The translations under genes were made by a program, and so were the position numbers. Shown here in pieces: positions 7,788-13,075 of a DNA stretch of 26,818 nt. How positions within the stretch are numbered: the stretch's first letter is position 1; every line of letters begins with the position of its first letter. Below the pieces are notes generated by a model. That model was not told where the DNA came from, searched no databases, and was given only the letters and a program-made list of their open reading frames with translations. This stretch comes from Eubacteriales bacterium (GTDB lineage Bacteria; Bacillota_A; Clostridia; Saccharofermentanales; DTU023). The stretch spans positions 1 through 26,818 of the forward strand of contig JAUNLO010000006.1 of NCBI GenBank assembly GCA_030532185.1, given 5' to 3'.

Positions 7788-9674
7788 CTAACTGTTAAAG
7801 GCCTTGGTCTTGCGGAAGCCAAGGAAAGAAATAAACATGAGGACCAGAGAAATGATAATGGTTATGGCTGCCCCCAGGGCTTGGTACTGGTTCTCAATGG
7901 TCAATTTGAAAATATAGGAAATCAAAATGTCGGAAGAACCGGCCAGGTTGCCATATTTACTGGGCACAAAAGGCCCCCCGTTATTAAAGAGGGCAATAAT
8001 GGAATAGTTGTTGAAATTAAAGGTGTACTGGGTTACCAGGAGGGGGGCAATCTGGTAGAGCATGAGGGGAATGGTTATGTGGCGCGTCCGCTGCCAAGAC
8101 CCGGCTCCGTCGATCTCAGCCGCCTCATACAGGTCCAAGGGAATGGACTGGAGAATGCCTGTACAGAGGAGGAATATGTAGGAGGAGCCCAACCAACCCT
8201 GGAGGAGGACCAGAGTTATGCGGGTCAGAGTAGTGTCATTCTTGATATTCACCACCTGCCCCGCCAGACCAGAGATAAACTCGGTCAGCATACCATTGGG
8301 GGCCAGCATGACGGAGAAAAACATAATGGTGATGAAGGCTGGTACGGCCCAGGGTAAGAGATAAATAGTCCGCCAGAGTTTTTTGCCGCGGATGCGGTCC
8401 TGGTTGACCAAGAGGGCCAGGATAAAGCCAATTAAAATAGCTAGAGTGGTAGCAGCCAGGGTCCAGATCAGAGTCCAGGACAGGATGTGCCAGAAGGCTT
8501 TACCAGCTACCCCTTGGCCAAAGGCGATGACCTTATAGTTAGCTAAACCATTCCAGACGAATTTTGATTGATTCTTGGGGTCCATGTTGGTGAAGGAGAG
8601 GAGAATAGTGGTCACCACCGGGACTAAGACAATGAAGATAATTACCAAGAGGGCGGGCGTAGAGACAATATAGGGGAAGCCCTTACTTTCCAAGCTTTCT
8701 TTAGTCTCAAACCAATTATGAGGCCTTATGCCTTTGATCTGTTTTTTCTCCACCAGATAGGCATCGCGCAGGGCAAAGTAGTAAATGGCCAGGGCTAAGA
8801 TTAAGAGGAAAATAGCGATGATTCCTTCAATCATGAAGATAATTGACCGGTCTACCCGGCGACCACCCTGGGCTAGAGTGAGTAAGCCTGCAACCCCTTG
8901 GCCCTGATAGTTACCGTAACCCAAGGCATAGGGGATGGCAGCGAAAGCTATAAAGAGCGATCCCAGGAAGAAGAAGAGGGCCTTGACATATTGTTTGTTG
9001 GCAAGTTGGCCCAAGCCGGGCAGAAGTAGGTTCAAGAGATATTTGCTGGGCCGGCTGGCTTCCACCTCGGCGGGGATGCGGCGGTGGAGGTCGGAAATAT
9101 CTGCCTCCATGACCCGGTATTGTTCTTTGATGCCCACCTTGCGGCGGTGCTGGAGAGCCTTGATTTGATCTTCAAGATTCTTGACGGGGTCTTCCAATTC
9201 TTTCAGGGCCAGATCATCACGTAAGGAGAGTTTTTCCTGCTTGCGTTCAGCCGCCAGGGCTTTGGCAGAAATCTGCCCCTCCCGGTGTTTGAGTTTGAGC
9301 TCTGCCAGTTTGGCCCGGTAAAGCTTCTGTCTCTCTGCCTTATAGGCGGCAATCTCAGTCCTAAGGGGTCCTTGATCTTGCTTAGCGGCAGTGGCTTTGA
9401 GGGCGGCCTTTTCTGCCAAAGCTTTGTCCAAATCTACTTGGTTTTGGATGATAGCTGGCAGGTGGAGCAATTTACGCTGGCTAATCAGGTAGGTCAATTT
9501 AGCATCATTACTCTGATCTTGATAGGGCTCATAAAACTTGGCTCGGGCTTCCGCTGCCTTAAGCTCAGCCTCCAACCGGGCCAGCCTTTTATCCTGGTAG
9601 GGAGATTCCTGCCGCCACTTGCTTATTTTGCTCTTGAGCTCTTTTTCGAAGACATTGGCTTGGTGATTCTTCAT
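7788..9674 (-). CDS. malF: MalF-type permease with N-terminal coiled coil and extra membrane module
   Basis: A 628-residue permease, much longer than the roughly 290-440 residues usual for MalF-type subunits in Bacillota. Three parts are visible. Residues 1-205 are highly charged, Lys/Glu/Ala/Leu/Gln-rich and helical, and probably form a cytoplasmic coiled coil. Residues 208-305 hold two hydrophobic segments with LLPGLGQLANKQYVKAL near 217-233, which resembles the PGxGQxxNKQ...KA motif of TM2/DUF5683-like modules seen at the N-terminus of some Firmicute MalF proteins. Residues 335-625 are the standard MalF permease domain, with the EAA loop EAAEIDGAGSWQRTRHITIP at 517-536. AGAGGAG precedes the ATG. 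The start overlaps the upstream stop as ATGA, so the long N-terminus is genuinely within one frame and not a fused neighbour. Its role is unknown. Confidence 0.92.
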   Translation of the reverse strand: MKNHQANVFEKELKSKISKWRQESPYQDKRLARLEAELKAAEARAKFYEPYQDQSNDAKLTYLISQRKLLHLPAIIQNQVDLDKALAEKAALKATAAKQDQGPLRTEIAAYKAERQKLYRAKLAELKLKHREGQISAKALAAERKQEKLSLRDDLALKELEDPVKNLEDQIKALQHRRKVGIKEQYRVMEADISDLHRRIPAEVEASRPSKYLLNLLLPGLGQLANKQYVKALFFFLGSLFIAFAAIPYALGYGNYQGQGVAGLLTLAQGGRRVDRSIIFMIEGIIAIFLLILALAIYYFALRDAYLVEKKQIKGIRPHNWFETKESLESKGFPYIVSTPALLVIIFIVLVPVVTTILLSFTNMDPKNQSKFVWNGLANYKVIAFGQGVAGKAFWHILSWTLIWTLAATTLAILIGFILALLVNQDRIRGKKLWRTIYLLPWAVPAFITIMFFSVMLAPNGMLTEFISGLAGQVVNIKNDTTLTRITLVLLQGWLGSSYIFLLCTGILQSIPLDLYEAAEIDGAGSWQRTRHITIPLMLYQIAPLLVTQYTFNFNNYSIIALFNNGGPFVPSKYGNLAGSSDILISYIFKLTIENQYQALGAAITIIISLVLMFISFLGFRKTKAFNS

Positions 9675-10147
9675 GAGAGAGTCTCCTCTTGTTTTCGTAA
9701 CTGAAAATTATCTTCTCTTTGCTGGAGCCTGCTTAGCTGCCAGAGGAGGCTGAGGTAGCAAAGGATAGCGAGATAGTAGAAAAGGGAGTAAAAGTTAGCT
9801 TCCAAGGCTTGCCTGACTAGGGCTCCCAGGCCCAGAAGTAGCCACACCATACGATAATAGCTGGGGGTACCGTAGCGCTTTATCGTCAGGGCTGTATAGA
9901 GCGACAGGGCCAGGGGATAGAGAATTTTGCCTAAAAAATAAAAGAGGTGGGCATTAAGGTAACTGGCAAAATCCAAGTCAGGGAAAGCTTCCTGCCAGGC
10001 AGCAAAGAGCCCGACATCCTTGGTCAGCATGAGAACTTCCAGGGCATAGACCAAGATTAGCAGGGCAGAGGGTACCAGGAGCGACAGCAATTTCTCTTGG
10101 TCCAACTGACTTTTTTCTTGACTAGTTAGGCTAACTTCTTTCTTCAT
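9671..10147 (-). CDS. Small four-helix membrane protein of the sugar operon, unknown
   Basis: A 158-residue integral membrane protein that I do not recognise. A 17-residue polar N-terminus precedes about four hydrophobic segments (about 20-42, 66-88, 96-112 and 116-138), and the protein ends in a Gln/Arg/Glu-rich cytoplasmic-looking tail. There are no motifs of known transporters or enzymes. AGGGGAAA precedes the ATG. Its stop overlaps the malF start (ATGA), so its translation is coupled to malF and a role in assembling or accompanying the permease is inferred. Streptococcal maltose operons also carry a small membrane protein (MalA, DUF1189), but I see no convincing DUF1189 signature here. 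Confidence 0.78.
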   Translation of the reverse strand: MKKEVSLTSQEKSQLDQEKLLSLLVPSALLILVYALEVLMLTKDVGLFAAWQEAFPDLDFASYLNAHLFYFLGKILYPLALSLYTALTIKRYGTPSYYRMVWLLLGLGALVRQALEANFYSLFYYLAILCYLSLLWQLSRLQQREDNFQLRKQEETLS

Positions 10148-10183
10148 ACTTTTCCCCTGTACTGATTATCAGGGAAATTTGAT

Positions 10184-10219
10184 AAAAATAAAAGGCTCCC
10201 GGAGGAGCCTTTTATTTTT
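10184..10219 (-). terminator. Intercistronic bidirectional terminator after the binding-protein gene
   Basis: A perfect 16-bp inverted repeat, AAAAATAAAAGGCTCC / GGAGCCTTTTATTTTT with loop CGGA (10184-10219). On the minus strand the arm GGCTCC is followed by TTTTATTTTT, a classic intrinsic terminator. It lies 14 bases after the stop of the solute-binding protein and 36 bases before the start of the next gene. Partial read-through would give more binding protein than permease, as in many sugar importer operons. Confidence 0.9.
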
Positions 10220-10233
10220 GCTTGGCTTAAATG

Positions 10234-11571
10234 CTATTGTTCAGCAGCCAGAGTTTCCATCATGGCAACAAAGCTGGCTTGCAGTTCTGCGTAAGCGGCT
10301 TCTACGTTTTCAGGCTTGACGGAGTTCCAAGAAAGAACGGCGTTCTTATAGGTATCCCAGACACGGCCCCATTCGTTAAAGAGAGGACGAGCTGGAGCAT
10401 CTTGGTAGGAGGCGATAACAGCCTTGATAACTTCCTTGTCTACATCCTTCAGGTCTTCAGATTCCTCATAGACTTCGGCAGGTACGTTTTCCAGAATCTT
10501 ACCGGTAGCATTGAAGAGTTCAGCAGCACGTTCAGGGTTGACCAGTTCAGCAATCATAGCTTCAGCCAGGGCCATTTTCTCTTCATCACCCTCGATACGG
10601 GAGTTGATAGCTAAGCCCCAGCCACCTTTCCAGTGGAGTAAGGGTTTCTCATTTACAGTAATCTCGGTGATAGGTTTAATAAGCAGGTCTTCACCGTCGT
10701 TAGCTTTTTCACTGATAGAAGCGGTATCCCAAGGACCACCCAGGCGGTAGACACCGGCTTGGCCGCTGGTGAAGGTATCATCGATATAGCCCCAGCCTGC
10801 ATCGGGGTCGAAGAGGGTGGTGTTGGCATCGAAATTCAGTTTCCAGTAATCATACAGGGCGGTGAAGAATGCTTGTTTTTCTTCGGGGAGATCTGCCCAG
10901 TCGGCGGTGAGATCACTGAAGAAGGTAAATTCTTCAGAATCTTCAGCTTGTTCACGGCCCAGGAGCTCCACTTCAGCAGAGTTGGTAAGGGCTACGCCGT
11001 ACCAAGCATCGAAAGCCGGGAGTAGGACGGTTGCCGGATCTTCCACTTGAGTAAGTTCGATGGGTTTCTCCAGATCGATACCGGTGGCTTCAGCGTTGGC
11101 TGCATTGATGAAAACAATCAAGGTTTCAATATTGAAAGGGAAGGCAAAATATTCATCATTAATCATGAAGTTGCCGCCGATACCTGCGTTAAAGGCTTCG
11201 AAATCTTCCCAGCCACCAACCATTTCGGCAAGCTTCTCAGAATCGAGAGCACCCAGCACTTCGGCATCGGTTAAACCATAGATACGGTCGGCGGGGATAG
11301 CAAATAAATCAGCTACGTCAGGGTTGCCGGCATCTGTATTATCAATTGTATCCAGATGGTCAAAGGCACCCATCTCAATCAAGTTAATCTTGGCATCCGG
11401 GTTGGCTTCCATGATGGCGTCAGCCACGTTTTGGTAATATTCCATCCAAGCTTTTTCCGCCTGGACACTAATTTCACCTGTTAAGGGAGCATCTTCTGCG
11501 GCAACGCCGGCAACGGGTAAGGGGGCAAAGGCTAAGAGTAGGCTAAGCATTAAGCTTAATGTCTTTTTCAT
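10234..11571 (-). CDS. Extracellular sugar-binding protein lacking any cysteine
   Basis: A 445-residue solute-binding protein of the maltodextrin importer class (MalE/MalX-like, cluster 1). The N-terminus has Lys-Lys, a hydrophobic core and Val-Ala-Ala before Glu26, which fits signal peptidase I cleavage after residue 25. The mature part starts with a short beta strand region. It contains DVADLFAIPADRIYGL, the typical segment where these proteins describe one wall of the sugar site, and many Trp/Tyr residues that could stack on sugars. There is no cysteine anywhere in the protein, so the lipobox that anchors most Gram-positive binding proteins is absent. GGAGG precedes the ATG. This is the first gene of the operon, directly downstream of the extended -10 promoter, and is followed by a terminator. 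Confidence 0.9.
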   Translation of the reverse strand: MKKTLSLMLSLLLAFAPLPVAGVAAEDAPLTGEISVQAEKAWMEYYQNVADAIMEANPDAKINLIEMGAFDHLDTIDNTDAGNPDVADLFAIPADRIYGLTDAEVLGALDSEKLAEMVGGWEDFEAFNAGIGGNFMINDEYFAFPFNIETLIVFINAANAEATGIDLEKPIELTQVEDPATVLLPAFDAWYGVALTNSAEVELLGREQAEDSEEFTFFSDLTADWADLPEEKQAFFTALYDYWKLNFDANTTLFDPDAGWGYIDDTFTSGQAGVYRLGGPWDTASISEKANDGEDLLIKPITEITVNEKPLLHWKGGWGLAINSRIEGDEEKMALAEAMIAELVNPERAAELFNATGKILENVPAEVYEESEDLKDVDKEVIKAVIASYQDAPARPLFNEWGRVWDTYKNAVLSWNSVKPENVEAAYAELQASFVAMMETLAAEQ

Positions 11572-11594
11572 ATTAAAACCTCCAAAATGTTCTT

Positions 11595-11640
11595 TTTGCG
11601 CAGGGCAAACATACTACAAACAGAAAATCTGCTTGTTTGC
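11595..11640. promoter_or_regulatory. Cluster of TTTGC/GCAAA half-sites, possible MalR/LacI-family operator
   Basis: Three half-sites lie in the leader and over the predicted start point: TTTGCG at 11595-11600, GCAAAC at 11605-11610 and GTTTGC at 11635-11640. The first two form an inverted repeat TTTGC-5-GCAAA; the second and third form GCAAACA/TGTTTGC with a wide gap. CGCAAAC/GTTTGCG half-sites are known for maltose regulators of the LacI family (MalR). A repressor here would block the operon. No regulator gene of that family is in the window. Confidence 0.45.
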
Positions 11641-11653
11641 ACAAATTATAGCA
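11638..11653 (-). promoter_or_regulatory. Extended -10 promoter of the sugar operon
   Basis: Read on the minus strand, TGCTATAAT spans 11653-11645 and gives an extended -10 element (TGN plus consensus TATAAT). No good -35 lies 17 bases upstream, as is usual for extended -10 promoters. Transcription would start near 11638, giving a leader of about 65 bases before the binding-protein ATG at 11571. Confidence 0.72.
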
Positions 11654-11759
11654 TGTGTCACCTGTTATAAGTGGAATTTTAACTGAGGGTTCTTAATGTT
11701 ACAGTCCAGGCTCAGTGGCTTCTTAGAGAGGCTTTGCGGTATAAGGATTAGAAGTCACA

Positions 11760-11768
11760 TGATATAAT
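11760..11768 (+). promoter_or_regulatory. Extended -10 promoter of the Lys-rich protein gene
   Basis: TGATATAAT at 11760-11768 is an extended -10 with a perfect TATAAT. No convincing -35 is seen at 17 bases. Transcription would start near 11775, about 25 bases before the TTG start at 11800, so the leader is very short. This promoter is divergent to the sugar operon promoter about 110 bases away. Confidence 0.72.
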
Positions 11769-11799
11769 GTAGAACAGCATTTTTAGGGGGTACAGTGAT

Positions 11800-12546
11800 T
11801 TGTCTGAAGAATTAATCGCCTTAATTAAGGATTACAGTGAAAAATTTCGTGCTTGGCAGGACCTTTTGTCCCAAGAGCGTATCGTGCGTGCCGATATTAT
11901 CTCGGACGCCGATGATAAGGGCGAAGAGCCGGACAACTTACGTGATCTCTTGGAAGAGACAGTAGAAAATTCTGGCCTGCGTGAGCAGCAGGTCGCAACC
12001 CTCACAGCTTTGAAAGAGGCGGAACGCAAGCTTTTTGCCTTTAACTTTGAGCACTGCGAAGACCCCATTTTATTGGGCGAGTTAGAGCACCTTGCTCAAG
12101 ACTATGCAGCCCGTATCACCTGGCTGCAGCAGTTCCTGGAGGTTTATGACAAGATTAGTGGTGAGGAGAACTCCGAGAATTCTCTTCAGCAAGAAGTCAC
12201 TCAGGAATCCTCCCCTGAGGAAGAAGCTAGCCTTGAGGAGCATGTAGTAGAGCAGACTGAAATTCAGCCTGCCGAGGAGGCCAAGTCGACCAGCAAGGTG
12301 AAGGCTCAGACTACGGCTAAGTCTCCCGCCAAAAGCGCAAGTAAGACGACTGCCAAGAGTAATGCTAAAGCCTCGAGCAAAAGTACAGATAAGTCTGAAG
12401 CCAAGTCGACCAGCAAGACGAAGTCTAAGACTACGGCTAAGTCTTCCACCAAAAGCGCAAGTAAGGCTCCTGCCAAAAAGAGTGCTGCCAAAAGCTCCAG
12501 CAAGAGTAAAACTGATGAGGCTAAGGGTGCTAGTACCCAGGACTAG
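11800..12546 (+). CDS. Coiled-coil protein with histone-H1-like Lys/Ala/Ser/Thr tail
   Basis: A 248-residue protein that I do not recognise as a named family. Residues 1-118 are helical and charged and probably form a coiled coil. Residues 119-160 are acidic (Glu/Ser/Gln). Residues 161-245 are low complexity, made almost only of Lys, Ala, Ser and Thr, like the tails of histone H1 or bacterial H1-like proteins, so binding to DNA or RNA is a reasonable inference. It has no signal peptide or membrane segment. The start is TTG at 11800 with AGGGGG 9 bases upstream; a nearby GTG at 11795 is out of frame. Part of the tail is a 120-bp internal duplication. The gene is followed 44 bases later by cdd on the same strand, probably on the same transcript. 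Confidence 0.78.
   Translation: MSEELIALIKDYSEKFRAWQDLLSQERIVRADIISDADDKGEEPDNLRDLLEETVENSGLREQQVATLTALKEAERKLFAFNFEHCEDPILLGELEHLAQDYAARITWLQQFLEVYDKISGEENSENSLQQEVTQESSPEEEASLEEHVVEQTEIQPAEEAKSTSKVKAQTTAKSPAKSASKTTAKSNAKASSKSTDKSEAKSTSKTKSKTTAKSSTKSASKAPAKKSAAKSSSKSKTDEAKGASTQD
12280..12476 (+). repeat. 120-bp-period internal duplication in the Lys-rich tail
   Basis: The stretch starting GCCAAGTCGACCAGCAAG at 12280 recurs at 12400, exactly 120 bases later. Shared blocks such as GACTACGGCTAAGTCT and CCAAAAGCGCAAGTAAG keep the two copies aligned for about 77 bases before they diverge. The period equals 40 codons, so the frame is kept. Confidence 0.85.
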
Positions 12547-12590
12547 TTCGTGCCACTTTCTCTGCTATGTAAGTAAAGGTAGCTTAAACC

Positions 12591-13001
12591 ATGTCTCTTA
12601 ATAGTGAGCAAAAAGATCAACTCATCCGGGCCAGTTTTTATGCCCAGAAGATGGCCTATGTGCCCTACTCTAAATTTCGGGTAGGCGCTGCGGCTTTGGC
12701 GGCAGATGGTCAGATATACACGGGATGTAATATTGAAAATGCGAGTTTTGGGGCAACTATCTGCGCAGAGCGGACAGCGGTGGTAAAAGCTGTATCTACG
12801 GGCAATCGCCGCATCAAGGCTATGGCGGTGATAACCGATGCCGAAGAATTTGCTAGGCCTTGTGGGATTTGTCGCCAAGTCTTAGCTGAGTTTGCTGCAG
12901 ATGATTTCATTCTCCTTGCCCTTAAGCCGGACGGGACCTATGTGGAAAAAACCCTGGCAGACTTATTGCCGGATGCGTTTAGCCCGGATTCTTTAAGCTA
13001 A
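12591..13001 (+). CDS. cdd: Cytidine deaminase
   Basis: A 136-residue homotetrameric-type cytidine deaminase, which converts cytidine or deoxycytidine to uridine or deoxyuridine in pyrimidine salvage. The zinc site is complete: C58 in TICAERTA with catalytic E60, and C91 and C94 in RPCGICRQ. CNIENASFG at 46-54 is the nucleoside-binding segment. Length is normal for the short form. AAAGG lies upstream of the ATG with slightly wide spacing. Uridine kinase lies about 9 kb away in the same window but in a different transcript. Confidence 0.95.
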   Translation: MSLNSEQKDQLIRASFYAQKMAYVPYSKFRVGAAALAADGQIYTGCNIENASFGATICAERTAVVKAVSTGNRRIKAMAVITDAEEFARPCGICRQVLAEFAADDFILLALKPDGTYVEKTLADLLPDAFSPDSLS

Positions 13002-13014
13002 TCTCATTTTTCTA

Positions 13015-13048
13015 CTAGCCCTGACCCGCTGCTAGACCTGACCCGCGG
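13015..13048. repeat. Tandem 17-bp repeat between cdd and the DUF2079 gene
   Basis: CTAGCCCTGACCCGCTG (13015-13031) is followed at once by a copy with two changes (13032-13048). It lies in the short gap between two convergent genes. It does not form a terminator and no function is evident. Confidence 0.7.
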
Positions 13049-13075
13049 CCATTCCTTAGATAAGTTAAGCCCTCT

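Noticed and set aside
7788..9674. MalF coiled coil as a frameshift or assembly fusion of two genes
   Set aside because: The frame is continuous from an ATG with AGAGGAG upstream, overlaps the preceding stop as ATGA, and has no internal start signal at the junction.
10234..11050. Several plus-strand frames opposite the binding-protein gene
   Set aside because: They are antisense shadows of a gene with a clear signal peptide, ribosome binding site and terminator.
11595..11640. Catabolite response element (cre) at the sugar promoter
   Set aside because: The core WTGNNARCGNWWWCAW pattern is not matched. The half-sites fit a MalR-like arrangement better.
12306..12503. Leu/Ala/Val-rich minus-strand frame opposite the Lys-rich tail
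   Set aside because: It is the complement of a low-complexity Lys/Ala/Ser/Thr coding stretch, which produces an open antisense frame by composition. No ribosome binding site is seen.
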